Source of the DNA: Sideroxydans sp.
GTDB taxonomy: Bacteria > Pseudomonadota > Gammaproteobacteria > Burkholderiales > Gallionellaceae
DNA length: 11,265 nt
Reading direction: 5' to 3'
Assembly: GCA_030823965.1 (NCBI GenBank)
Contig: JAVBYP010000230.1
Span: 1-11,265 of the forward strand
Positions within the stretch are counted from its first letter, which is position 1, and every line of letters starts with the position of its first letter. A program made the position numbers and the translations under genes. Below, in pieces: positions 1 to 8,785 of this stretch. The notes beneath the pieces are model-generated. The model was not told the origin of the DNA. It did no database searches and saw only the letters and a list, made by a program, of their open reading frames with translations.

Positions 1-578
1 TGCGTGATGCCTTGAGTCGCATCGTCCACCACCACGGCCAGTTGATACGCGAACAAGCCATCCGCGCGTTTCACGACGAAGTCACCGATCTCTGTTTCTA
101 GTTTCTGCGAAAGAAGTCCTTGCAGTGCATCGTCGAACTCGATGTCATGCTGATCAGTCGTTACCCGCCAAGCTGGTGTTGATCTTTGATGGGTCATGCC
201 GCTACGGCACGTACCCGGATAAACGAAACCCTCGATCCCATGCAGTCCCGAATCCGCGATCTCTTTGCGCGTGCAACAACACGGGTACGCCGCGCCGCTT
301 TCTTTAAGCTGCTGTAACGCCAATTCGTAGGCTGCCGTGCGCTGGCTTTGGAACATCATCGGCTCATCGCTCTTCAATCCAAACACATCGAGTGTGCGCA
401 AGATGTCATCCGCCGCACCTGCCACACAACGCGGCGTATCGAGGTCTTCCATGCGAACAAGCCAAATGCCCTGATGATGTTTTGCGTCGAGGTAACTACC
501 GACAGCGGCGACTAGCGAGCCGAAATGCAAAGGACCGGTAGGAGAGGGAGCGAAGCGCCCGCGATAGATAGGTGACAT
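1..578 (-). CDS. gluQ: Glutamyl-Q tRNA(Asp) synthetase (GluQRS), partial at the left window edge
   Basis: Class I synthetase paralogue that activates glutamate and attaches it to queuosine at position 34 of tRNA(Asp), rather than to a tRNA 3' end. Reading the minus strand from the ATG at 578 gives 192 uninterrupted codons before the window ends; the family is usually about 290-300 residues, so the C-terminal third, including the KMSKS-like loop, is missing. Visible marks are the N-terminal RFAPSPTGPLHFGS block (residues 8-21, the HIGH-type nucleotide site), RMEDLDTPR (42-50) that handles the glutamyl group, and a zinc site Cys100-x-Cys102 with Tyr120 and Cys124, the C-x-C...Y-x3-C pattern of GluQRS. 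No anticodon-binding domain can be judged here. The start is set by homology; no clear Shine-Dalgarno precedes it. It diverges from the pyrophosphorylase gene at 692. Discriminating GluRS is larger and lacks this zinc spacing, so I prefer GluQRS. Confidence 0.93.
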   Translation of the reverse strand, partial: MSPIYRGRFAPSPTGPLHFGSLVAAVGSYLDAKHHQGIWLVRMEDLDTPRCVAGAADDILRTLDVFGLKSDEPMMFQSQRTAAYELALQQLKESGAAYPCCCTRKEIADSGLHGIEGFVYPGTCRSGMTHQRSTPAWRVTTDQHDIEFDDALQGLLSQKLETEIGDFVVKRADGLFAYQLAVVVDDATQGIT

Positions 579-635
579 GTGCAGATGATAAAACGAAATG
601 TGGCTTTGAAATATCCTTAACACTACTGAGTTAGA

Positions 636-656
636 ATGAACTAGCTTCTCGTTCAT
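636..656. promoter_or_regulatory. Inverted repeat in the gluQ/pyrophosphorylase divergent region
   Basis: ATGAAC (636-641) and GTTCAT (651-656) form a perfect 6-bp inverted repeat around a 9-nt spacer, inside the 113-nt gap between two divergent genes. Just before it lies a -10-like TAGAAT (632-637), but no -35 hexamer is well spaced from it: TTGAAA at 606 would leave 20 nt. The repeat could be an operator or a small leader hairpin. Chance occurrence is quite possible. Confidence 0.25.
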
Positions 657-691
657 GTGAGCGAATTTTATAAAACAGCTAAGGATTCAAA

Positions 692-1807
692 ATGTCACAG
701 ATAAAGGGAATGATCCTCGCCGCCGGACAGGGCACTCGTGTTCGTCCTCTGACAAAGGATCTACCCAAGCCTATGATTCCCATCCTCGGCAAACCCGTGA
801 TGGAATACCTTATCGAGCATCTGGCGAACTACGGCATCGAAGACATCATGGTCAACGTCGCCCACAAACACTGGAAGATCGAGAACTACTTCGGCAACGG
901 CAGCCGCTGGGGTGTCAACATAGGCTACTCCTACGAAGGCGTGTACGAGTACGGCGAGATTACTCCCAAATCCATGGGCTCTGCCGGCGGCATGCGCAAA
1001 ATTCAAGACTTCGGTGGATTCTTCGACACCACCACACTCGTCATTTGCGGTGATGCTCTCATCGACCTCGATATCGGTGCCGCCGTATTCGAACACAAAG
1101 CCAAGAAAGCCATGGCCAGCGTCATCACATTAGAAGTGCCGAATAGCGAAGTAGCCAACTACGGCGTCGTCGAAACGGATGACGAAGGCCGCATCTTGGC
1201 TTTTCAAGAAAAACCAAAACCCGAAGAGGCGCGCTCCAACTTCGCCAGCACTGGCATCTATATCTTCGAACCCGAAGTCATCGACCTCATTCCTAGGGAT
1301 ACGGTATTCGATATCGGTAGCCAACTCTTCCCCATGTTGGCCGAGAAAGGCATGCCTTTTTATGCGCAGAAACGTTTCTTCAATTGGATCGACATCGGGC
1401 ATGTATCCGATTATTGGTCGGTGTTGCAACGTGTGCTGAAAGGCGAGGTTGCCCACATGAAGATGCCAGGCAGAGAAGTGAAGCCTGGAGTGTGGGTGGG
1501 TATCAATACCAAGATCGATTGGGACAAAGTGCGGATCGAAGGCCCTGTGTATATCGACTCAGGAGTTTGCATCGAAGAGGGTGCTGAGATTGTCGGGCCA
1601 TCTTGGATAACGCGCGGTTCTCACATCTGCAAAGATGCCAACGTCATCCGTAGCATCTTGATGGAGTACACCCGGATCAGCGCAGGTCAAACTTTTAAAG
1701 AGACCATCGTCTCACCCAACTACTGCGTGGAACATCGCACAGGGCAGACCTATTACGTAGGAGATGACCGTACCGAGCTACGTTGGGGAGATGCGAGGGG
1801 GCGATAA
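692..1807 (+). CDS. Sugar-nucleotide pyrophosphorylase (NTP_transferase family, GDP-mannose pyrophosphorylase-like)
   Basis: Soluble nucleotidyltransferase expected to join a sugar 1-phosphate and an NTP into an NDP-sugar plus pyrophosphate. Residues 9-28 carry the family signature LAAGxGTRxRPLTxxxPKPM with the catalytic-site Arg16 and Lys26. GSAGG (96-100) lines the nucleotide/sugar pocket and CGDALID (119-125) supplies the metal-binding Asp. A second half from about residue 260 shows the irregular hexapeptide-like repeats of a left-handed beta-helix, as in COG1208 mannose-1-phosphate guanylyltransferases. At 371 residues it is full length. The ATG at 692 is supported by AAGGA (681-685) six bases upstream. 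It stands alone: gluQ diverges, the clpA operon converges, and no polysaccharide genes are visible, so the actual sugar and nucleotide cannot be told. Glucose-1-phosphate uridylyl- or thymidylyltransferase are alternatives, but the beta-helix tail favours the GDP-mannose-type group. Confidence 0.85.
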   Translation: MSQIKGMILAAGQGTRVRPLTKDLPKPMIPILGKPVMEYLIEHLANYGIEDIMVNVAHKHWKIENYFGNGSRWGVNIGYSYEGVYEYGEITPKSMGSAGGMRKIQDFGGFFDTTTLVICGDALIDLDIGAAVFEHKAKKAMASVITLEVPNSEVANYGVVETDDEGRILAFQEKPKPEEARSNFASTGIYIFEPEVIDLIPRDTVFDIGSQLFPMLAEKGMPFYAQKRFFNWIDIGHVSDYWSVLQRVLKGEVAHMKMPGREVKPGVWVGINTKIDWDKVRIEGPVYIDSGVCIEEGAEIVGPSWITRGSHICKDANVIRSILMEYTRISAGQTFKETIVSPNYCVEHRTGQTYYVGDDRTELRWGDARGR

Positions 1808-1898
1808 CTACTAGTTGTGCACGCAGAATCGCGTGATCGCTAAAGGCAAACTATCAAGCCTAAAGCCAGATCGAATTGCAGTTCGTGCATCATTCGAC

Positions 1899-1935
1899 AA
1901 AAAAATGGGGCGAGACAGTGAGTGTCTCGCCCCAT
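1899..1935 (-). terminator. Intrinsic terminator of the clpS-clpA operon
   Basis: A perfect 13-bp stem (1905-1917 with 1923-1935) closes a 5-nt loop. On the minus strand it is followed by a run of seven T (complement of the A-run 1899-1905), the layout of a rho-independent terminator 24 nt past the clpA stop. The plus-strand side is followed only by a mixed CATTTTA stretch, so it may also slow transcription from the pyrophosphorylase gene, but less efficiently. Confidence 0.9.
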
Positions 1936-1958
1936 TCATTTTAGGCAATGCAATAAAG

Positions 1959-4217
1959 TTAGACTGTGACTGCTTCCTCTTCGAATTCCAGTACGACCTT
2001 GCCATCCATCACGTCCACAGTGACCTTGCCACCACTTGCCAGCTTGCCGAATAGCAGTTCGTCAGCCAGTGCGGAGCGGATGGTGTCTTGGATGAGTCGC
2101 GCCATCGGGCGAGCACCCATCAGCGGGTCGAAGCCGTTTTCGGCGAGATGGTCCTTGAGTGCATCCGTAAAGATCGCATCGACTTTCTTCTCGTGAAGTT
2201 GTTCTTCCAATTGCATAAGGAACTTGTCCACCACACGCAGGATGACCTCTTTGTCGAGAGAGGCGAAGGAGACGATGGCATCCAAGCGGTTGCGGAACTC
2301 TGGGGTGAACAGTTTCTTGATGTCTGCCATTTCGTCACCGACCGATGAGGTCTTGGTGAAGCCCATGCTGCTCTTGTTCAAAGCTTCTGCGCCCGCATTG
2401 GTGGTCATGATGATGACGACGTTGCGGAAGTCTGCCTTGCGACCGTTGTTGTCGGTGAGCGTGCCGTGATCCATCACTTGCAGCAGGATGTTGAAGATGT
2501 CTGGATGTGCCTTCTCGATCTCATCCAGCAACAACACGCTGTGGGGTTGTTTGCTGATGGCTTCGGTGAGCAGTCCACCTTGGTCGAAGCCGACGTAGCC
2601 AGGTGGTGCGCCGATCAGACGAGAGACGGCATGACGTTCCATATATTCAGACATATCGAAACGATGGATAGGCATGCCCATGCTGTAGGCCAATTGGCGC
2701 GCGACTTCAGTCTTGCCGACACCCGTAGGGCCTGAGAACAGGAAGCTGCCGATGGGTTTCTGAGGATTGCCCAAACCGCTGCGCGACATCTTGATGGCGC
2801 GTGCCAACACATCGATGGCTTTGTCTTGGCCGAACACGGTAGCTTTGAGGTCGCGATCCAGATTCTTCAACGCATTGATGTCGTCATGTGACACGGTGCG
2901 TGTCGGGATGCGCGCGATCTTGGCGATGATCTCTTCGATCTCGTGTTTTCCCACGATCTTCTTCTGCTTCGACTTAGGCAGGATGCGTTGAGCCGCACCA
3001 GCTTCGTCAAGCACGTCGATGGCCTTGTCAGGCAGGTGACGGTCGTTTATGAAACGTGAAGACAGCTCAGCCGCGCTGGTGAGGGCGGCTGCACTGTATT
3101 TGATGCTGTGGTGTTCTTCGAAGCGCGACTTCAGCCCTTTGAGGATCTCGATGGTCTGTTCAACAGATGGTTCTGGTACATCGACCTTTTGGAAGCGACG
3201 TGAGAGTGCGGAATCCTTTTCGAAGATGCCGCGATATTCCTGATAGGTCGTCGCGCCGATACATTTCAACGCGCCACTGGAGAGCACTGGTTTGAGCAGA
3301 TTGGATGCATCCATGGTGCCGCCCGATGCAGCACCTGCGCCGATGAGTGTATGAATCTCATCGATGAACAACACCGCATTGGGGGCATCTTTCAATTCTT
3401 TCAACACGGCTTTCAATCGCTGCTCGAAATCGCCGCGATATTTGGTGCCCGCGAGTAACGAACCCATATCGAGCGCATAGACTTGCGCATCCTTCAATAT
3501 CTCTGGGACATCGCCTTCGGTGATGCGCCTAGCTAGACCTTCCGCGATGGCGGTCTTGCCCACACCTGCCTCGCCCACCAGAAGCGGGTTGTTCTTGCGG
3601 CGGCGGCATAGGGTCTGGATGACTCGCTCCAATTCAAGCTCACGTCCGATCAGTGGATCCACTTTTCCTGCGATGGCATGGGCATTGAGGTCGAGCGTGT
3701 AGCTCGCCAGTGCGCTTTCCTTCACGCTCTCTTGCTCGGCGTCCGCTTCGTTCGGTGTCTTGTTCGGATTGGGTTGCACTTCAGCAGTCTTGTTGATGCC
3801 ATGCGCGATGTAGTTCACCACATCGAGACGAGTGATGGCCCGTTGGTTGAGGAAGAACACCGCATGGGATTCTTTCTCTCCGAACATGGCGACTAGGATG
3901 TTCGCACCAGTCACTTCTTTCTTGTTGGTGGATTGCACATGCAGGATGGCGCGTTGGATCACGCGTTGGAAACCAACCGTGGGTTGGGTGTCGACTTCAG
4001 CCGTTCCCGGTACGATGGGAGTATGCGATTCGATATGTTGCACCAATACGGCGCGCAACTCTTCGATGTCTGCACCACAGGCGCGCAACACATGCGATGC
4101 GGAAGGGTTGTCCAGCATCGCCATCAGCAGATGCTCCACCGTGATGAATTCGTGGCGCTTGTGTCGTGCTTCGACAAAAGCGAGGTGGAGGCTTACTTCA
4201 AGTTCTTGAGCGATCAT
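1959..4217 (-). CDS. clpA: ATP-dependent Clp protease ATP-binding subunit ClpA
   Basis: Hexameric AAA+ unfoldase that unfolds ssrA-tagged and N-degron substrates and threads them into ClpP in the cytoplasm. The protein is 752 residues (E. coli ClpA is 758). Domains in order: N-domain of two Clp repeats (1 to about 143) where ClpS docks, a variable linker rich in Asn/Glu (about 145-165), D1 with Walker A GEAGVGKT (215-222), Walker B VLFIDE (282-287) and arginine fingers near 340-341, then D2 with Walker A GPTGVGKT (496-503), Walker B VLLLDE (561-566) and sensor-2 GAR (701-703). There is no ClpB-type middle coiled coil. The ClpP-docking loop carries MGF (618-620) where E. coli ClpA has IGL. The ATG follows the clpS stop by one base, with GGAGG (4227-4231) inside the last clpS codons, so translation is likely coupled. 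clpP is not in the window. Confidence 0.98.
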   Translation of the reverse strand: MIAQELEVSLHLAFVEARHKRHEFITVEHLLMAMLDNPSASHVLRACGADIEELRAVLVQHIESHTPIVPGTAEVDTQPTVGFQRVIQRAILHVQSTNKKEVTGANILVAMFGEKESHAVFFLNQRAITRLDVVNYIAHGINKTAEVQPNPNKTPNEADAEQESVKESALASYTLDLNAHAIAGKVDPLIGRELELERVIQTLCRRRKNNPLLVGEAGVGKTAIAEGLARRITEGDVPEILKDAQVYALDMGSLLAGTKYRGDFEQRLKAVLKELKDAPNAVLFIDEIHTLIGAGAASGGTMDASNLLKPVLSSGALKCIGATTYQEYRGIFEKDSALSRRFQKVDVPEPSVEQTIEILKGLKSRFEEHHSIKYSAAALTSAAELSSRFINDRHLPDKAIDVLDEAGAAQRILPKSKQKKIVGKHEIEEIIAKIARIPTRTVSHDDINALKNLDRDLKATVFGQDKAIDVLARAIKMSRSGLGNPQKPIGSFLFSGPTGVGKTEVARQLAYSMGMPIHRFDMSEYMERHAVSRLIGAPPGYVGFDQGGLLTEAISKQPHSVLLLDEIEKAHPDIFNILLQVMDHGTLTDNNGRKADFRNVVIIMTTNAGAEALNKSSMGFTKTSSVGDEMADIKKLFTPEFRNRLDAIVSFASLDKEVILRVVDKFLMQLEEQLHEKKVDAIFTDALKDHLAENGFDPLMGARPMARLIQDTIRSALADELLFGKLASGGKVTVDVMDGKVVLEFEEEAVTV

Positions 4218-4218
4218 C

Positions 4219-4521
4219 TTAATTTTCCTCCATGAGGCATCTTAAAGGATGCCCATGTTGTGTCGCATAACTGACGACTTGGTTCACTTTCGTTTCGGCG
4301 ATGTCCTTGGGGTATACGCCGCATACCGCAGAACCCTCATTGTGTACTTGGAGCATCACTTGCATTGCATGTTCCGTGCCCATCGAGAAGAATCTTTGTA
4401 GAACTTCGATCACGAACTCCATCGTGGTGTAATCATCGTTCAGAAGTAGCACCTTGTATAGCTTAGGTGGTTTGGTCTTACTTCGTTCAAGTACAGAAAT
4501 GTTTTCTTGCTTGGTTGCCAT
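4219..4521 (-). CDS. clpS: ClpS, N-degron adaptor of ClpAP
   Basis: Small adaptor that binds bulky N-terminal residues (Leu, Phe, Tyr, Trp) and hands the protein to the ClpA N-domain; it also inhibits ssrA-substrate degradation. From the ATG at 4521 it is 100 residues. The flexible N-terminal arm (1-20) is followed by the folded core with [12 protein letters not shown] (26-37) and VHNEG (59-63). Asn28, Asp29, Asp30, Thr32, Met34 and His60 match the hydrophobic and alpha-amino binding pocket of E. coli ClpS. Three in-frame starts exist: GTG 4536, ATG 4530 and ATG 4521. None has a good Shine-Dalgarno. I chose 4521 because ATKQE...VLER resembles the usual betaproteobacterial N-terminus, and because a possible promoter at 4552-4580 would leave the GTG only a very short leader. 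It sits one base upstream of clpA and diverges from cspA. Confidence 0.93.
   Translation of the reverse strand: MATKQENISVLERSKTKPPKLYKVLLLNDDYTTMEFVIEVLQRFFSMGTEHAMQVMLQVHNEGSAVCGVYPKDIAETKVNQVVSYATQHGHPLRCLMEEN
4227..4231 (-). promoter_or_regulatory. Shine-Dalgarno of clpA inside clpS
   Basis: The minus strand reads GGAGG nine bases before the clpA ATG (4217-4215), within the Glu-Glu codons at the end of clpS. A ribosome finishing clpS would cover it, which suggests coupled synthesis of adaptor and unfoldase. Confidence 0.75.
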
Positions 4522-4551
4522 TGGGGTCATTGTCACATTGAGTTCGGCTAC

Positions 4552-4580
4552 ATATTTGAGGATTAGAACGCCTTTTTCAA
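4552..4580 (-). promoter_or_regulatory. Possible clpS promoter
   Basis: On the minus strand TTGAAA (4580-4575) is followed after 17 nt by AAATAT (4557-4552). The -35 is moderate and the -10 is poor (3 of 6 to TATAAT). A start near 4545 would give a leader of roughly 15-25 nt to the clpS ATG codons. It is the only reasonably spaced pair I see in this strand of the divergent region. Confidence 0.3.
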
Positions 4581-4610
4581 CCCTGTTTTGAAAATAGTTG
4601 CAATTAACGC

Positions 4611-4639
4611 TTGACGTTGTCAGTTAGGCTGGGTTAAAA
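4611..4639 (+). promoter_or_regulatory. Probable sigma-70 promoter of the cold-shock gene
   Basis: TTGACG (4611-4616, 5 of 6 to consensus), a 17-nt spacer and TTAAAA (4634-4639). The -35 lies in a small dyad, TGAC-GTT-GTCA (4612-4622). A start near 4646 would leave a leader of about 107 nt before the ATG at 4753, like the long leaders of enterobacterial cspA messages. The -10 is weak, so an activator or a different -10 is possible. Confidence 0.5.
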
Positions 4640-4713
4640 AGCGTCTGGGTGTTTGAATCAAAGTATCTGCAGTACTGGTTTTGCCATGTGCGATCTTGGG
4701 TTTCAAACAATTT

Positions 4714-4736
4714 AGCGGGTGCCCACCCGTATTTTT
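4714..4736 (+). promoter_or_regulatory. Terminator-like hairpin in the cspA leader
   Basis: CGGGT (4716-4720) pairs with ACCCG (4725-4729) around a GCCC loop, and a G-T wobble (4715/4730) can extend the stem to six pairs. It is followed at once by ATTTTT (4731-4736) and then the ribosome binding site AAGGA (4739-4743). Stem plus T-run resembles a short intrinsic terminator, placed where it could attenuate transcription or limit ribosome access. A second possible pairing, TGTTTGAA (4650-4657) with TTCAAACA (4702-4709), lies upstream in the same leader. Confidence 0.4.
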
Positions 4737-4752
4737 GTAAGGAAGTTATAGC

Positions 4753-4956
4753 ATGGCAAACGGTACAGTTAAATGGTTCAACGACGCAAAAGGTTTCGGT
4801 TTCATCACTCCAGATGATGGCAGCGAAGATCTGTTTGCACATTTCTCAGCTATCAACATGAGCGGCTTCAAGTCTCTCAAAGAAGGCCAAAAAGTGACTT
4901 TTGACATCGTTCAAGGTCCTAAAGGCAAGCAAGCATCCAACATCCAAGCTCCTTAA
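4753..4956 (+). CDS. cspA: CspA-family cold-shock protein
   Basis: Single-domain cold-shock protein of 67 residues, the usual length, that binds single-stranded RNA/DNA as an RNA chaperone or antiterminator. The OB-fold markers are complete: RNP1 KGFGFI (13-18), RNP2 DLFAHF (26-31) and the aromatic surface Trp8, Phe9, Phe15, Phe17, Phe28, His30, Phe31. The ATG is preceded by AAGGA (4739-4743) at nine bases. It is monocistronic, diverges from clpS and ends before a strong bidirectional terminator. The predicted long, structured leader suggests post-transcriptional control, but the sequence alone does not show whether this copy is cold-inducible; many genomes have several paralogues, so the letter in the gene name is by similarity only. 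Confidence 0.96.
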   Translation: MANGTVKWFNDAKGFGFITPDDGSEDLFAHFSAINMSGFKSLKEGQKVTFDIVQGPKGKQASNIQAP

Positions 4957-4975
4957 TCGGTTCTTGAGTTGAATG

Positions 4976-5008
4976 AAAAAAGCCCGCCACGCAAGTGGCG
5001 GGCTTTTT
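4976..5008. terminator. Bidirectional terminator between cspA and icd
   Basis: AGCCCGCCAC (4981-4990) pairs perfectly with GTGGCGGGCT (4995-5004) around a GCAA tetraloop. An A-run (4976-4981) lies on the left and a T-run (5004-5008) on the right, so each strand reads as a G+C-rich stem followed by T. It sits 20 nt past the cspA stop and 17 nt past the icd stop and should end both converging transcripts. Confidence 0.93.
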
Positions 5009-5024
5009 GTTTAGTGCTACCGAC

Positions 5025-7314
<2,290 letters not shown>

Positions 7315-7335
7315 AGTACGAGAGCGGTAAATGAA

Positions 7336-7887
7336 ATGAGTCGCATCCTGCTGTTCAACAAACCTTACGGAGTGGTCTGCCAATTCAGTCGTGACGGATT
7401 GCATCCGACGCTCGCGGATTATATTCCTGTTGCCGAGGTTTATGCGGCGGGTCGCTTGGATACCGACAGCGAGGGGCTGTTGTTGCTCACTGATGATGGC
7501 AAGTTGCAACATCGCATCACCGATCCCAAGCACAAGCTGCCCAAGACCTACTGGGTGCAGGTCGAGGGTTTGCCGGACGCTAAGGCGCTAGAGCAATTGA
7601 AAAAAGGGGTGATGTTGAAGGATGGTATGACCTTACCCGCACAGGCGGAGCTGATGGATGAGCCAACGAATCTGTGGTTGCGTGACCCGCCTGTGCGTTT
7701 CCGCCAAGCCATCCCGACATCATGGTTAAAACTCACTATCCGCGAGGGGAAGAACCGTCAGGTCAGACGCATGACGGCCGCTGTCGGTTTTCCTACATTG
7801 CGCTTGATACGCCACTCCATTGGTGATTGGTCGCTATCTGGCTTGGCGTCTGGGGAATGGCGCGAGCAGGGGGTGGCTAATGTATAA
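7336..7887 (+). CDS. rluE: 23S rRNA pseudouridine synthase RluE
   Basis: RsuA-family pseudouridine synthase; RluE isomerises U2457 of 23S rRNA (E. coli numbering). The 183-residue protein begins directly with the catalytic fold (FNKPYGVV, 7-14) and has no S4 RNA-binding domain, as in RluE and unlike RluB/RluF/RsuA. Catalytic Asp42 lies in GRLDTDSEG (39-47). Other family blocks are PTSWLKLTI (127-135) and [10 protein letters not shown] (137-146), followed by GFPTLRLIR (151-159). Long stretches match my memory of E. coli RluE (VQVEG, LPAxAEL, IPTSWLK, GEWRE). The start ATG at 7336 has only a poor Shine-Dalgarno; the next codons make an equally good start unlikely. It diverges from icd, and its stop lies inside the -10 of the downstream operon. 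Confidence 0.95.
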   Translation: MSRILLFNKPYGVVCQFSRDGLHPTLADYIPVAEVYAAGRLDTDSEGLLLLTDDGKLQHRITDPKHKLPKTYWVQVEGLPDAKALEQLKKGVMLKDGMTLPAQAELMDEPTNLWLRDPPVRFRQAIPTSWLKLTIREGKNRQVRRMTAAVGFPTLRLIRHSIGDWSLSGLASGEWREQGVANV

Positions 7888-7888
7888 T
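7883..7888 (+). promoter_or_regulatory. Probable -10 element for the fmdB-DUF502-aspS operon
   Basis: A perfect TATAAT that also contains the rluE stop codon (7885-7887). No convincing -35 is found 16-18 nt upstream, so it may depend on an activator or work weakly alongside read-through from rluE. A start near 7895 gives a leader of about 20 nt to the ATG at 7918. Confidence 0.5.
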
Positions 7889-7917
7889 GCGCGCCTTTCC
7901 GAATTTAGCAGAGAAGT

Positions 7918-8127
7918 ATGCCTATTTACGAATACCGATGCAGTAGCTGTGGCTCACAGAAAGATGTGATGCAGAAGTACAGCGATGCGCCGCTCACTGC
8001 GTGTCCTGAGTGTGGCAAAGAGACCTTTGCCAAGCAGCTCAGCGCCCCAGGTTTTCAATTCAAAAGCACATCGAATAGTTGCGATACGGGCGCATGTTCG
8101 ACGTGTCCTATGGCAGGAATGCACTAA
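7918..8127 (+). CDS. FmdB-family zinc-ribbon protein
   Basis: Small protein of 69 residues with the classic FmdB/CxxC_CXXC_SSSS beginning MPIYEYRC. Two CxxC knuckles, Cys8/Cys11 and Cys29/Cys32, form a predicted rubredoxin-like zinc ribbon. The family is named for a putative regulator of formamidase in Methylophilus, but its molecular role is not known; it is often linked to DUF502 and aspS in proteobacteria. Odd here is the C-terminus: after the conserved GFQFK there are three more cysteines (55, 60, 63) in CDTGACSTCPM. Its stop overlaps the DUF502 start by one base (TAATG). The Shine-Dalgarno-like AGAGAAG lies very close to the ATG (1 nt), so the exact initiation signal is not ideal, but no alternative start keeps the conserved N-terminus. 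Confidence 0.93.
   Translation: MPIYEYRCSSCGSQKDVMQKYSDAPLTACPECGKETFAKQLSAPGFQFKSTSNSCDTGACSTCPMAGMH
8115..8118 (+). promoter_or_regulatory. Shine-Dalgarno deciding the DUF502 start
   Basis: AGGA lies eight bases before the ATG at 8127, inside the fmdB coding region, and supports that ATG rather than an in-frame TTG at 8079 that would overlap fmdB by 49 bases. Together with the TAATG overlap it points to translational coupling. Confidence 0.65.
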
Positions 8128-8747
8128 TGAAGAAATATCTACTCACTGGACTGTTGGTACTCGTTCCCCTAGTCATCACCCTATGGGTGTTGAGCTTCAT
8201 CATCGGGATCCTCGATCAATCGCTTTTGTTATTGCCTCAGGCTTGGCATCCAGACAATCTGCTCGGCGTCCATATCCCCGGTCTGGGCGTCATCCTCACC
8301 GTGGTGGTGGTTCTGGTCACTGGCCTGCTGGTGCGCAACGTGTTTGGTCAACGCTTGTTGTCTTGGTGGGAGCATGTGTTGCGTCGCATCCCCTTCGTCA
8401 ATGCCATCTACAACAGCGTCAAACAAGTCAGTGACACATTACTCTCCGAGAGCGGTAATGCGTTCGGCAAGGTATTGCTGGTGCGTTATCCCCATGCTGA
8501 ATCTTGGTCATTGGCGTTCCAGACCAGTGTGCCTGCCGAGGTGACACGCAGATTGGCAGGAGAGGCATACGTCGGCGTATTCGTACCGACCACACCAAGC
8601 CCAGTGAATGGTTTCTACTTCTATGTGAAGAAGTCCGAGACCATCGAACTGGATATCAGCGTGGATGCGGCATTCAAAGCCATCGTCTCGATGGGCGTCG
8701 TGACCACACCGGAAGCTGTCGCCAAACTCAAGCAAGCCAATCATTAA
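8127..8747 (+). CDS. DUF502 family inner-membrane protein
   Basis: Protein of 206 residues in the DUF502 family, of unknown biochemical function. Two hydrophobic segments are visible: about 5-29 (after MKKY, positive-inside) and about 52-69, followed by a cytosol-compatible basic stretch RNVFGQR. The conserved IPFVNAIYNSVKQV block follows the second segment, then a soluble domain that ends with GVFVPTTPSPVNGFYF and a Val/Ser-rich stretch with SMGVVTTPE. I infer a membrane-anchored protein with most of its mass on one side; the side is not certain. Its start overlaps the fmdB stop, and aspS follows after 38 nt. The fmdB-DUF502-aspS order recurs in betaproteobacteria (recalled, not checked), suggesting a shared transcript more than a shared pathway. 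Confidence 0.92.
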   Translation: MKKYLLTGLLVLVPLVITLWVLSFIIGILDQSLLLLPQAWHPDNLLGVHIPGLGVILTVVVVLVTGLLVRNVFGQRLLSWWEHVLRRIPFVNAIYNSVKQVSDTLLSESGNAFGKVLLVRYPHAESWSLAFQTSVPAEVTRRLAGEAYVGVFVPTTPSPVNGFYFYVKKSETIELDISVDAAFKAIVSMGVVTTPEAVAKLKQANH

Positions 8748-8785
8748 GCCTTTCTTTTTTGTAATCCTTACCTGTATCTCAAATC

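Noticed and set aside
125..307. Plus-strand open frame of 60 codons at the left edge
   Set aside because: It lies antisense to a clean 192-codon GluQRS reading frame with strong family motifs; no Shine-Dalgarno and no recognisable product.
1..578. Possible frameshift or pseudogene in gluQ, because no long minus-strand frame is obvious at first sight
   Set aside because: Codon-by-codon reading of the minus strand from 578 to 1 shows no stop or frame change; it is simply cut by the window edge.
1820..1835. CACGC/GCGTG hairpin just after the pyrophosphorylase stop as a plus-strand terminator
   Set aside because: Only 5 bp with a 6-nt loop and no T-run after it; the strong stem at 1905-1935 is the better candidate.
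1905..1935. Perfect 13-bp inverted repeat as a possible insertion-sequence end or operator
   Set aside because: Its position right after clpA and the adjoining T-run on the minus strand are those of an intrinsic terminator; no transposase or partner repeat is present.
3711..3714. Internal ClpA start equivalent to Met169 of E. coli ClpA
   Set aside because: Residues around 165-175 here (VKESALASYTL) contain no Met or good alternative start, so no short ClpA form is predicted.
8079..8126. Longer DUF502 start at the TTG 8079
   Set aside because: It would overlap fmdB by 49 bases and place a charged, non-family extension before the membrane segment; the ATG at 8127 has a Shine-Dalgarno and the TAATG overlap.
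8748..8785. Terminator between DUF502 and aspS suggested by the T-rich CTTTCTTTTTT
   Set aside because: No stem precedes the T-run, so it is more likely a pyrimidine-rich leader of aspS than a terminator.
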